Source of the DNA: JALEVB01 sp022768265
Lineage (GTDB): Bacteria > Bacillota_I > Bacilli_A > Erysipelotrichales > Erysipelotrichaceae
Assembly (NCBI GenBank): GCA_034168985.1
Contig: JAXFJE010000021.1
Span: 1 to 64,000 of the forward strand
Direction: 5' to 3'
Length of the DNA: 64,000 nt
The notes beneath the pieces are model-generated. The model made no database searches, was not told the origin of the DNA, and worked only from the letters and a program-made list of their open reading frames with translations. Below, piece by piece: positions 44,688-53,309 of this stretch (position 1 is its first letter; the number at the start of each line of letters is the position of its first letter). The position numbers and the translations under genes are program-made.

Positions 44688-45254
44688 GATCAAATCGATA
44701 TAAATATCTTGTAGCTCCATTTTTTGTTCATCGCTCATCGCATATTGCTGGGAAGCATTGAAGCTATCAACAAGTGACAAATGATTGCCAACGATCTGAC
44801 CATCTTTTAAAGCCACAACTTCTGGAACATACATTACTGGCTGACCATCAACGACCTTCAAGATTGGTTCTAAATGCTGCATCAAAGCATTTATTTGCTC
44901 ATCATTGACTTCTTCACCATAAATATCAACATAATATGCTGGTACCCCTTGGCTTAAAGCGGCATCATTTAGCACAGGTAAAGCAGATTGACAATAGGCA
45001 CAATCGACTTTTCCCCAGATAATGATCCCTGTTCCTTTTTCAGCAAACATACGTAAGCTATCATCGAAAGATATCTTTTCTATAGCGATATCGCTACCTT
45101 CTTTAAAGAAGATATATTCGCTAGGATCAAATGGTTTCGTTGCTAATTTAACGCTATTTTCATATGGAGTTATTGCTGTTGAAGTTGGCTGTTTGCTCGA
45201 ACAGCCCCATAATATGCTCAAGGCCAATAAAGCGAAAAATACTTTTTTCATCAT
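44673..45254 (-). CDS. Thioredoxin-like lipoprotein, copy B (CAYC)
   Basis: 193 aa. Lipobox ILWGC, then the same linker and thioredoxin domain as copy A, but the active site reads GKVDCAYCQSALPVL: the proline of CPYC is replaced by alanine and nearby residues differ. The two copies therefore probably differ in redox potential or partner. ATG 45254 follows AAGGATAGG; an ATG at 45269 overlaps the stop codon of the sugar kinase gene (ATGA) and would add five residues before the signal peptide. Confidence 0.88.
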   Translation of the reverse strand: MMKKVFFALLALSILWGCSSKQPTSTAITPYENSVKLATKPFDPSEYIFFKEGSDIAIEKISFDDSLRMFAEKGTGIIIWGKVDCAYCQSALPVLNDAALSQGVPAYYVDIYGEEVNDEQINALMQHLEPILKVVDGQPVMYVPEVVALKDGQIVGNHLSLVDSFNASQQYAMSDEQKMELQDIYIDLIKKLY

Positions 45255-45265
45255 CCTATCCTTGA

Positions 45266-46189
45266 TCATTTTAATTTTTGGATCTGAATGGCTTGATATA
45301 GTTCGTTGATCTTTTCTCTAGTACCAAAACCTTTAGAAAAGGTCGTCGCTGCTTTACAACAATTAGCGAATTTAAAACTATCCACAGCGTCACGTGAACG
45401 ATTATAGTTAACGACAAAACCTGCTACCATGCTATCGGCTGAACCAACAGTATTGACGATCTTATCTTTTTGCGGAGCATCCGATTTATATGCGCCATCT
45501 TTATTAACGAAGATCGCTCCTTCATCACCTAATTGGACGATGATATTTTGTGCGCCCTTTGCTACGCATTCTTCCATCGCTTGCAGGATTGCCTGTTCAT
45601 CCTTTAAGGTCTTACCAGCGATCTTTTGTAGATCATCGATATTGATCCTGATCAAAAAAGGCTTATTAGCGATACAGCGATTGATGATCGTCGCATTGGT
45701 ATCTAAGATGACCCTAACATTACAGACTAATAGTTCATCGATCATGCTGCAGATATCATCTAAGATATATTCGGGACAATTACCGCTAAAGACAAAAGTA
45801 TCATTTTCATCTAATCGTTCGACTTTTTTACGCAGCGTTTCCATGTTTTGGGGCGTGATATATGGTCCTGCTGCATTTAGATCCGTTTCTTCGCCATTAG
45901 CTCTAATCTTGACATTGATACGGGTATGACCATCGATATAGGTAAAACTAGGTTGGATATACTCATATTTTTGTAATAATTCGATGAAAAAGTGACGAGT
46001 AAAGCCCCCTAGAAAGCCAAAGGCTCTGCTAGGGACCATCATATTATTTAAAACGATCGATACGTTGATGCCTTTTCCTCCCGCCTCATAGAATTCTAAT
46101 TGACTACGGTTGGTTTCTTTGCTGGTCAATGGTTCAGCATATTCCATGTAATAATCCAATGATGGATTAATCGTACAAGTATAGATCAT
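45266..46189 (-). CDS. PfkB-family sugar kinase (1-phosphofructokinase/tagatose-6-phosphate kinase-like)
   Basis: 307 aa. The start IYTCTINPSLDYYM, the YEAGGKGINVSIVLNN substrate motif and the C-terminal NTVGSADSMVAGFV are those of FruK/LacC enzymes. The usual anion-hole G-A-G-D is G-S-A-D here; this variant is common in FruK-like proteins. It phosphorylates fructose 1-phosphate or a related hexose phosphate. No PTS gene is adjacent, so the substrate is open. Confidence 0.88.
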   Translation of the reverse strand: MIYTCTINPSLDYYMEYAEPLTSKETNRSQLEFYEAGGKGINVSIVLNNMMVPSRAFGFLGGFTRHFFIELLQKYEYIQPSFTYIDGHTRINVKIRANGEETDLNAAGPYITPQNMETLRKKVERLDENDTFVFSGNCPEYILDDICSMIDELLVCNVRVILDTNATIINRCIANKPFLIRINIDDLQKIAGKTLKDEQAILQAMEECVAKGAQNIIVQLGDEGAIFVNKDGAYKSDAPQKDKIVNTVGSADSMVAGFVVNYNRSRDAVDSFKFANCCKAATTFSKGFGTREKINELYQAIQIQKLK

Positions 46190-46200
46190 ATCTTTTCCTC

Positions 46201-47409
46201 CTAAGAAATCTTTTCTAAGATCTTAACGATCAATTGTTGGGCCAACATTAATTCTTGGACCACCAAGTATTCATATCTACCATGGTAATTATAACCACCC
46301 GTTCCTAAGTTAGGACAAGGCAAGCCCATAAAAGTTAAATTTGCTCCATCAGTTCCCCCACGAACTGGCACCTTTTTACCTTGAACATTTAGCTCTTTTA
46401 AGGCTTCAAAAGCTAAATTGGTAATATGTTGATGATCTTTCAAGATCGAATACATATTTTTATATTGATGCGTGATATCAACTTGAACTATTGGTTGACC
46501 ATAGCGTAAATTGATAAATTCAGCGGCTTGCTGCATGACTTGGATCATTTGGGCTAATTTATTTTCATCATGATCGCGTAAGATAAAATCTAATGTCGCT
46601 TCTTCAACATTGCCCTTAAAACTTTCTAGATGATAAAAGCCTTCATAATCACTGGTATATTCTGGACGTTTATTATGATCTAGCATATTGATAAATTCGA
46701 TTGCCACATTACTAGCATTGATCATCTTTCCTTTAGCACTACCAGGATGGATGCTAAAACCTTTGATCTTGACCACGGCTCCAGCAGCATTGAAGGTTTC
46801 ATCACAAACCTCCCAAATTTCACCACCATCTAGGGTAAAGGCATAATCACAACCGAATTTTTCCACATCGAAATGTTCGGTACCACGTCCAACTTCTTCA
46901 TCCGGCGTAAAGGCGATCTTAAACGTTGGATGATCAAGTTCAGGATGATCATGATAATAAGCAACTGTTTCCATGATGGCTGCGATCCCCGCCTTATCAT
47001 CTGCTCCCAATAAAGTGGTTCCATCCGTAACGATCAGATTCTTACCAACATGTTGTTTTAAACTAGCAAATTCCGCTGGACTTAAGACATATTCTTCATT
47101 CAAGCGAATATCTTTGCCATCATAGTTGGTGATCAAGCGAGGTTTAACACCATGACCATTGAAATCTGCCGTATCCATATGGGCAATAAAGCCTACCGTA
47201 TCTTTCGTAGCTTTTTTACCATAGATCGTTGCATAAACATAACAATGTTCATCGACATAGGCATTATCTACTCCTAGCTCATGTAGTTGTTTTACCAACA
47301 GCTTGGCTAAGTCAAATTGTTTCATGGTCGATGGCGAAGTTGGACTATTATCCATCGATTGGGTATCTATCTTACAATATTCTATAAATCTTTCGATCAA
47401 TCTATTCAT
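46201..47409 (-). CDS. pepT: Peptidase T (tripeptide aminopeptidase)
   Basis: 402 aa M20B metallopeptidase. Zinc ligands appear in GFIAHMDTADF (His, with the following catalytic Asp), LLGADDKAGIAA (bridging Asp), FTPDEEVGRGTEHF (catalytic Glu and metal-binding Glu), TLDGGE and a late His. It removes the N-terminal residue from tripeptides in the cytosol. ATG 47409 has AGGAG seven bases upstream, and it overlaps the stop of the upstream gene (ATGA). Confidence 0.96.
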   Translation of the reverse strand: MNRLIERFIEYCKIDTQSMDNSPTSPSTMKQFDLAKLLVKQLHELGVDNAYVDEHCYVYATIYGKKATKDTVGFIAHMDTADFNGHGVKPRLITNYDGKDIRLNEEYVLSPAEFASLKQHVGKNLIVTDGTTLLGADDKAGIAAIMETVAYYHDHPELDHPTFKIAFTPDEEVGRGTEHFDVEKFGCDYAFTLDGGEIWEVCDETFNAAGAVVKIKGFSIHPGSAKGKMINASNVAIEFINMLDHNKRPEYTSDYEGFYHLESFKGNVEEATLDFILRDHDENKLAQMIQVMQQAAEFINLRYGQPIVQVDITHQYKNMYSILKDHQHITNLAFEALKELNVQGKKVPVRGGTDGANLTFMGLPCPNLGTGGYNYHGRYEYLVVQELMLAQQLIVKILEKIS

Positions 47410-48008
47410 CTTATATCTCCTATATATGGTTTCCATTGGCAATCACCAATGAACATTTGGGAAAAGTGGGCTTCAAAACTGCTATCTAAAGGGCTACAAG
47501 CATAGATGCCAATTTGATATTTAGGTTCATGGCATGGCATGGTAAAAACGCGCATCTGCCGAAAATCATTCCCATTTAAACTGTTTTCAACCCTAAAAAC
47601 ACCATCTAAGTGACTCAAACGATAATGCATGAAAGCGATATCCGACGAAAGCTTGACGCTCGACCAATCGCTACGCCCATCAACGGTTACTACCGTGGAT
47701 AAAAAGCTATAGCTTTCATTATGATAAGCTACCGCAATCTTGGCCCAATTAAGATCATCGACATAAACCAAGACCCCAGCTTGATCATGTTTCTTCTGAT
47801 AATTGCTTTCTACTTTGACCTTAAAGCTAAAGTTTTGACGAATCGGCAACAACAAAGCAGGAGCATTTACTTTTTCCACATTAAAGTAGGTCTTTTGCCA
47901 CATGTCCGTATACGGTTGGGTGGCGATGATGACATAATCTCGATGTACCAAGCTCACCAATGGTTTGTGACGCCATTTCATTAATGATGTATCTATTTTT
48001 TTTAACAT
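47406..48008 (-). CDS. DUF1349 protein (concanavalin-like fold)
   Basis: 200 aa, beta-rich, with QAGVLVYVDDLNWAKIAV and YQIGIYACSPLDSSFEAHFS, both hallmarks of DUF1349. These cytosolic jelly-roll proteins resemble carbohydrate-binding modules, but no activity is established. It overlaps pepT by four bases and follows the phosphatase gene by 11. Confidence 0.85.
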   Translation of the reverse strand: MLKKIDTSLMKWRHKPLVSLVHRDYVIIATQPYTDMWQKTYFNVEKVNAPALLLPIRQNFSFKVKVESNYQKKHDQAGVLVYVDDLNWAKIAVAYHNESYSFLSTVVTVDGRSDWSSVKLSSDIAFMHYRLSHLDGVFRVENSLNGNDFRQMRVFTMPCHEPKYQIGIYACSPLDSSFEAHFSQMFIGDCQWKPYIGDIR

Positions 48009-48019
48009 AGTAACTTTTC

Positions 48020-49204
48020 CTAATACATTTCGATCTTAACGATCTTTTTTAAACGATGTAGCTTATCCGCCATATCTTTGATCAATTGGATCTTGGCATT
48101 TAAGCTGATCGTTGAATAAGCAATGGCTTCATGAGCGGGATTATCTGATAAACCTACCATGAAGGTGATCATCGTACTGTGGGCTAAAAAAGCTTGTACT
48201 AAGCATGTTGCTCCATCAGTTTGCTTGCTTTGTAATAATTGTTCTAAAAAGCTATCGTCTTTGACACATTTGCTTAGATAACGATTTACTTTTTGCAAGC
48301 TCAAGACTCCTTCGGTGACAAGATCGATCCCTTCGATAAACCCTTTAGGTGGTACATCGCTATCAAAATCAATCAAAGGATCAGTCTCTAAAGGTTTATT
48401 TAAATAACGAGAAACGATCGTGCTGGTAGTTCCACCACAGCATATCTTTAGCCCCGTCGCCGCTAACAAACGTTCTACTACGCTAGCATCATCTTCTTTA
48501 TTGCTTGGTGGTCCAACCATGACGATGGTTTCTTTGGCTTCAAGCATCTTGATGCAAGCAACGGTAGAATCATCACCAGGCTGGCCATCATATAGATAAT
48601 TGACATTAGCTAGCAAGATCCTCACGATCTCTTTAGCGCTATCTTGATTAGAAGTGTAAGTTTGTAAAAATTGCGCAACTTCTTCATGTTGCCAACCAAA
48701 ATTTAACTTTTGACCTACCCCCGCATGAATGATACCATCGGAAAAAAATGTGATATAATCCCCGTTAAGCACTTCAAAACTAGCTTCATAGATCTTCTTT
48801 TGATTATAGATCCTCTCTTGACGATCGATAGCTAAGATCTGGCCATCACGAATGCAGATCGCTAAGGGATTATCAAACTCGATCAATTTGGCATGACCAT
48901 CATAAAAGATCTGAATGACCGTGAACGTTGAGTAAGCAACTTGCCTTTCTTGACATACTGGCAAGGTCTTGGCTACGGTTTCTACCGTTTCGCTCAAGCT
49001 CGCCCCTTCAAAGATCATTTCGGAAATGATCGTGCTGGTCAAGGTAGAAAGGATATTTGCCTTGACCCCACTGCCTAAACCATCGGCCAAGACCATGATG
49101 AAAGACTCATCATTAAGCTTGCTGACGACCTTATCCCCACATAATTCTTCACCTTTTTTGTTTAACGAACTGTTCCAGGCATCGATATGGATCTTATGCT
49201 TCAT
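48020..49204 (-). CDS. SpoIIE-type PP2C serine phosphatase in a hydrogenase operon
   Basis: 394 aa. The PP2C core has the metal-binding SFIMVLADGLGSGVKAN near the start, FFSDGIIHAGVG in the middle and GDDSTVACIKML near residue 215. A second region (about 225-394) of unknown type contains CCGGTTSTIVSRYLNKPLE. It overlaps the sensory hydrogenase gene by 11 bases. Group C [FeFe]-hydrogenases are known to lie beside such phosphatases, which are thought to pass on an H2 or redox signal. No sporulation genes surround it. Confidence 0.88.
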   Translation of the reverse strand: MKHKIHIDAWNSSLNKKGEELCGDKVVSKLNDESFIMVLADGLGSGVKANILSTLTSTIISEMIFEGASLSETVETVAKTLPVCQERQVAYSTFTVIQIFYDGHAKLIEFDNPLAICIRDGQILAIDRQERIYNQKKIYEASFEVLNGDYITFFSDGIIHAGVGQKLNFGWQHEEVAQFLQTYTSNQDSAKEIVRILLANVNYLYDGQPGDDSTVACIKMLEAKETIVMVGPPSNKEDDASVVERLLAATGLKICCGGTTSTIVSRYLNKPLETDPLIDFDSDVPPKGFIEGIDLVTEGVLSLQKVNRYLSKCVKDDSFLEQLLQSKQTDGATCLVQAFLAHSTMITFMVGLSDNPAHEAIAYSTISLNAKIQLIKDMADKLHRLKKIVKIEMY

Positions 49205-50873
49205 CTTCCATCGCTTTTTTCAATTTGGACAAGGCTACCTTGCTACGGGCCGTTGTTTCCCCAAGCAAAGAAGCAATTTCTTGGACAGTTCGCATTTGTT
49301 CATCGATGACCTGCTGCGTAATTTCAATCGTGGATGCCTGCATCTTACGCATGATCTTTTCTTTGGTCTCTTGAACAGTTAGATCCATCAGGATCACTAC
49401 ATAGTAATCTTCATCAGCTAAGCGCATGATCGCATGATCAAAGGTCTTGCCATACTCTTCATAATAGGCTCTAAAATACTGGGTTTCTGAGCTTTTTTTA
49501 TATTCTTTGACGATCTTGGCGAAATCTTCTTTATTCAAGATTGCTTCGATTGGCATACCTATTGGGTTAATCCGATCTAGATGTAACATATACATCGCTG
49601 CAGGATTGATCTCTTTGATCAAATTATTGCTATCGATGACGATGATCCCATTAGGGGTATTTTTAATGATCGTATTGCTGACACTTTGGGCATGTTCTAA
49701 AGCATATGGCATACATAGCTTCGGATCGGCCTTGCCCGCTAAAACGGCAATGGCCTTATCACGACAGGTTTCATACCCACAAGCACCACAGTTAAATTCA
49801 CGATTTTTGGTGTTTTTGCCCATCAAATTCAAAATATCCTGAATTTGCTCATCGCTATAGCTAGGACGATAGATCTCTTCTTGCTGCCATTTGGCTCCTA
49901 GCTTTTCATCTTTTTGACACATTGCAATTGGCAAAGCTTTATCAACATTATCTCTGATCAAGCTTTGTCCTAACCATTCATTATGTTTAAAATGCGCTAA
50001 TAATGGTCCATTTACACACGAACCCTCACATGCGCTCATTTCAAAGAAATACCCTTCTAACATTCCAGATTTCAGCGCTTCTAAGCATTCTTTGATCCTT
50101 TTGATCCCTTCGATATTTACTCGCTTGTAATTATCATTATCTTCCATCGTTTTCAAGATACCACCTGTGATCGGATATAAACGAGCGATTGGTTGGTCGA
50201 TCGATTCCCAATCCGCATTTATATCGGGATCATTACCGATCCATTTAACGACTTCCTCAACATTCAAAGTTGCATCAACAGCTTGATCAAAGCGGGGATC
50301 ATTAGCTTCTTTCTCTTTAGCGATACAAGGCGATATAAAGACTACTTTCGCCTGTGGATAACGTTTTTTGATATCTAATCCATGCGCCACCATTGGTGAA
50401 ACAACCGGTGCTAAACAATCAACCAATTCACCATATTCCTTTTCTACCAAGGATACGACCGTTGGACAACAGGTCGTAATGATATTGCGCATCTTATTTT
50501 CTTGGACCAACCGATTATATTCTTGGGTAACTAAGGCTGCCCCTAGCGCAGTTTCTTCAACATCATAGAAACCTTTGGCCAATAGGCTAGCTTTTAACCA
50601 TTTAAAATTAGGCCAAACAGCAACAAAGCTAGGTGCAACGCTGACGATGACCTGTTTCCCTTCAGCTATCCAGCTTTTGATCATCTGCAAATTGCTGATG
50701 ATTTTTTTAGCACTATGGGGACAAACCTTATAGCACTCACCACAAAGGATACATTCATCTTCACTGATCGTTGGTTGATGATTGATATAGCTCATGGCTT
50801 TGGTAGGACATACTCGTACACACCTTAGGCAATTACGACAATTGGCTTCTTTAAGCCGAATATACTTCATCAT
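49194..50873 (-). CDS. Sensory [FeFe]-hydrogenase-like protein with PAS domain (group C, HydS-type)
   Basis: 559 aa. N-terminal 2[4Fe-4S] ferredoxin (CRNCLRCVRVCP; CILCGECYKVCP), then an H-cluster domain with degenerate L1 ITTCCPTVV (about 133), L2 FISPCIAKEKE (about 181) and L3 EMSACEGSCVNGP (about 281). An extra Fe-S motif, CGACGYETCRDKA, lies near 365, a PAS domain (about 405-480, GIIVIDSNNLIKEINPAA) follows, and the C-terminus is helical. This order is that of group C hydrogenases, proposed H2 sensors. The four cluster cysteines are kept. It overlaps both neighbours, so subunits are translationally coupled. Confidence 0.9.
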   Translation of the reverse strand: MMKYIRLKEANCRNCLRCVRVCPTKAMSYINHQPTISEDECILCGECYKVCPHSAKKIISNLQMIKSWIAEGKQVIVSVAPSFVAVWPNFKWLKASLLAKGFYDVEETALGAALVTQEYNRLVQENKMRNIITTCCPTVVSLVEKEYGELVDCLAPVVSPMVAHGLDIKKRYPQAKVVFISPCIAKEKEANDPRFDQAVDATLNVEEVVKWIGNDPDINADWESIDQPIARLYPITGGILKTMEDNDNYKRVNIEGIKRIKECLEALKSGMLEGYFFEMSACEGSCVNGPLLAHFKHNEWLGQSLIRDNVDKALPIAMCQKDEKLGAKWQQEEIYRPSYSDEQIQDILNLMGKNTKNREFNCGACGYETCRDKAIAVLAGKADPKLCMPYALEHAQSVSNTIIKNTPNGIIVIDSNNLIKEINPAAMYMLHLDRINPIGMPIEAILNKEDFAKIVKEYKKSSETQYFRAYYEEYGKTFDHAIMRLADEDYYVVILMDLTVQETKEKIMRKMQASTIEITQQVIDEQMRTVQEIASLLGETTARSKVALSKLKKAMEDEA

Positions 50874-51121
50874 AATAACGCCGCGATCTTATCGCCAATG
50901 ATTTGTTTGGCATTTTGTAAATTAACGCCTTCGATTATTTCACCATTGATCTTGATACCAAGTCCTAATTTGCCCTGACATGCTTGCATACAAAATGAGC
51001 CTTTGACCTCAACCTTATCTTCCCAACTATTTTCTTTGATCAAGTCGTTAACGATCTTTACTACTTGGTTTGAACCTTTGACATAACAAGAACTTCCGAT
51101 ACAAATTTCTAATGTGATCAT
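50870..51121 (-). CDS. Small thioredoxin-like [2Fe-2S] ferredoxin (NuoE-like)
   Basis: 83 aa. Cysteines in ICIGSSCYVKG and GSFCMQACQGKLG give the C-x4-C...C-x3-C pattern of thioredoxin-like 2Fe-2S proteins (HydC/NuoE C-terminus). It probably passes electrons between the two hydrogenase-like proteins that flank it. Its stop overlaps the next start (ATGATGA). Confidence 0.85.
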   Translation of the reverse strand: MITLEICIGSSCYVKGSNQVVKIVNDLIKENSWEDKVEVKGSFCMQACQGKLGLGIKINGEIIEGVNLQNAKQIIGDKIAALL

Positions 51122-51141
51122 AATTTTTTACCCCTTTTTAA

Positions 51142-52602
51142 TTATTTATCTCGATGTAAATGGACGTTATCAAAGTTGAATTCTTCAACGACTCCTTTGA
51201 TCGTCTTCTTTTGGGCAGCTAGATTTTCCTTGTTCATCCGTGCTTTGGCTTTTATGCCACTTTCAAAAGCACCTGGACCATTCACACAACCGCCTACACA
51301 GCTCATGCCTTCTAAGATATCGGCATTGAACTTACCAACTTTCATCAATAACAATTGTTTCTTACATTCCATGCAGCCATCAGCATAGACTGCATTGATC
51401 GAAGGCATCGCTTTTTCACTAGCAGCTTGAGCAACTGCCTTGCTTACGCCTCCTCCTTGTGCAAAGTTTCGCCCAAAGACGCTAGCTACCTCTTCTTCTT
51501 GAGCTTCTAGCTCTTCACAATGGATCTGTTTAGCGATCATCATGGCTGCTAGTTCTTCAAAGGTCAAGACATAATCAACAGCTGTAAATGATTCCATGGC
51601 TTCTTGTTTTTTGGCTACGCATGGGCCAATAAAAACAATGCCATGATCAGGATAATCTTGTTTTAATTTCCGAGCAATGGCCATCATTGGTGATACCATC
51701 GTCGATACATTTTCTTCATAAACTTTTGGGAAATGTAATCTTGCCATATTCACAAAGGCCGGACAGCACGATGTGGTCATCGGCACCTTTTTAGCCATAT
51801 GTTCCATCAATTCCTCATGTTCATAATAAGCTACGGCATCAGCCCCGATCGCCGCTTCATACACTTTATCAAAACCTAATAATTTAATTCCTTGTTTGAT
51901 CTGCGCGAAAGTTGCATTTTCAAACTGTCCTTGAATGCTAGGAGCCACGATAGCGATGCTTGGCGTCTTCATTCTTAACAATTCACATACTGGTACGACC
52001 CAACTAATATCTTCAATGGCGCCAAATGGACAAGCTGCTTGACATTGACCACAGTTGATACATTTGCTTTCATCGATCATGGCGATACCATTTTCATCCC
52101 AGCTGATCGCATTAACTGGACAATGAGCACTACATGGTCTTTCGGTCACTACGATGGCATTGTATGGACAATTGCGCGCACATGCGCCACATTCCTTACA
52201 TTTATCATAATCGATCTCCGCACGATGTGGACCGATGGTAATTGCCCCAAAATTACATGAACTAAAACAAGATTTAGCCATACAGCGCCGGCAATTATCC
52301 GTTATTCTAATCTTTTTGATCATACAGCCATCACAGGCAGCCTCAATGACCTGCACGATCTGCCGCGGATTATATTCAACAGCATCGTTGGCCATCTTTC
52401 CCATTGCCAAGCGCGCCCTTTGTCTTAAAATCTCTCTTTCCTTATACACGCAACAACGATAGTTTGCCTTGGTTCCAGGAATTAATTTTTTAGAGTAAGC
52501 CTGCACATTCTCCTCACATAACGTATCCTCAAAAGTTTCATGTGCGATTTCTCTTAGGATATCAAATTTAAAAGCTCTAGAATCATTTGAAAACACACCC
52601 AT
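51142..52602 (-). CDS. [FeFe]-hydrogenase with 4Fe-4S domains (monomeric, group B/C-associated)
   Basis: 486 aa. Cysteine-rich front (CDGCMIKKIRITDNCRRC, ACFSSCNF-type cluster), then two ferredoxin clusters (CKECGACARNCP; CINCGQCQAACP). The H-cluster domain has L1 TTSCCPAFV (about 276), L2 FIGPCVAKKQE (about 324) and L3 GMSCVGGCVNGPG (about 434), keeping all four ligating cysteines. It resembles group B enzymes. Maturation genes hydEFG are not in the window. First gene of a four-gene operon ending with the SpoIIE-type phosphatase. Confidence 0.88.
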   Translation of the reverse strand: MGVFSNDSRAFKFDILREIAHETFEDTLCEENVQAYSKKLIPGTKANYRCCVYKEREILRQRARLAMGKMANDAVEYNPRQIVQVIEAACDGCMIKKIRITDNCRRCMAKSCFSSCNFGAITIGPHRAEIDYDKCKECGACARNCPYNAIVVTERPCSAHCPVNAISWDENGIAMIDESKCINCGQCQAACPFGAIEDISWVVPVCELLRMKTPSIAIVAPSIQGQFENATFAQIKQGIKLLGFDKVYEAAIGADAVAYYEHEELMEHMAKKVPMTTSCCPAFVNMARLHFPKVYEENVSTMVSPMMAIARKLKQDYPDHGIVFIGPCVAKKQEAMESFTAVDYVLTFEELAAMMIAKQIHCEELEAQEEEVASVFGRNFAQGGGVSKAVAQAASEKAMPSINAVYADGCMECKKQLLLMKVGKFNADILEGMSCVGGCVNGPGAFESGIKAKARMNKENLAAQKKTIKGVVEEFNFDNVHLHRDK

Positions 52603-52643
52603 AACTTAACCTCCTTTTGTCATCTTATCAAGTTTTCTCTCAC

Positions 52644-53183
52644 TTAATAACCAATATTATCAAAAGCTTTCTTTACTTCTTCCTTATCGATGATATTTTC
52701 CAAGATCGTTTTGGCAAATTCAAAAGCTGCACCTAAACCACTAGCGGTGATGATATTACCGTCTTGGACACATTTGACATCTAAGACCTCGCTATTAATC
52801 AAATATTTCCTAAAGGCCGGAAAAGCTGTAGCCTTTTTACCATCTAAGATCTTGGCAAAAGCCAAAACGCTAGGTGCGGCACAGATCGCACAAACTAATT
52901 GCTGCTTTTCATGAGCCTTTTGTAAGATCTTTATCAAACCTTCATTAGCTTGTAAGTTGGTGGTTCCAGGTAATCCCCCAGGTAAGATATGAACATCATA
53001 ACCATCTGGATCATAATCAGCGAAACAGCCATCCATCTTAACGCTAACCCCATGACTTGAAACAATAAGCTCACCATCCATACCGATCATATCGATATCA
53101 ACCTTGCATCTTCTAAACATATCTACCACGATCAAGGCTTCACATTCTTCAAAGCCTTGGGCACAATAAATTACTGCTTTCAT
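52644..53183 (-). CDS. DJ-1/PfpI-family protein
   Basis: 179 aa. Starts MKAVIYCAQGFEECEALIVV (with the conserved Glu in EECEA), and has the nucleophile elbow LVCAICAAPSVLA with a reactive cysteine, then ITASGLGAAFEFA. Length and layout match DJ-1/YajL-type proteins, implicated in protection from carbonyl and oxidative stress. ATG 53183 has AAGGAAAA upstream; a start at 53204 is less likely. Confidence 0.9.
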   Translation of the reverse strand: MKAVIYCAQGFEECEALIVVDMFRRCKVDIDMIGMDGELIVSSHGVSVKMDGCFADYDPDGYDVHILPGGLPGTTNLQANEGLIKILQKAHEKQQLVCAICAAPSVLAFAKILDGKKATAFPAFRKYLINSEVLDVKCVQDGNIITASGLGAAFEFAKTILENIIDKEEVKKAFDNIGY

Positions 53184-53238
53184 TATATTTTTCCTTCTTT
53201 CCATTTATAACTATATTATATCTTCAAATACATATCAT

Positions 53239-53267
53239 TTGCATATTTTTTTATCTTAATTTACAAT
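53239..53267 (+). promoter_or_regulatory. Promoter of the copA-csoR operon
   Basis: TTGCAT (53239-53244) and TACAAT (53262-53267) are spaced by 17 bases. Transcription would start near 53274, right at the C/G-rich dyad. Confidence 0.6.
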
Positions 53268-53273
53268 AATAAC

Positions 53274-53297
53274 GTACCCCCTCCCCACAGGGGGATA
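53274..53297 (+). promoter_or_regulatory. CsoR-like operator over the copA start
   Basis: A run of five C (53277-53281) and a run of five G (53290-53294) are arranged as TACCCCC-n8-GGGGGATA. CsoR operators are pseudo-palindromes of this C-run/G-run kind, though usually with a shorter centre. The position over the transcription start, and a csoR gene in the same operon, support copper-responsive autoregulation. As RNA it would also form a hairpin next to the ribosome binding site. Confidence 0.5.
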
Positions 53298-53309
53298 AGG
53301 AGATATGAA

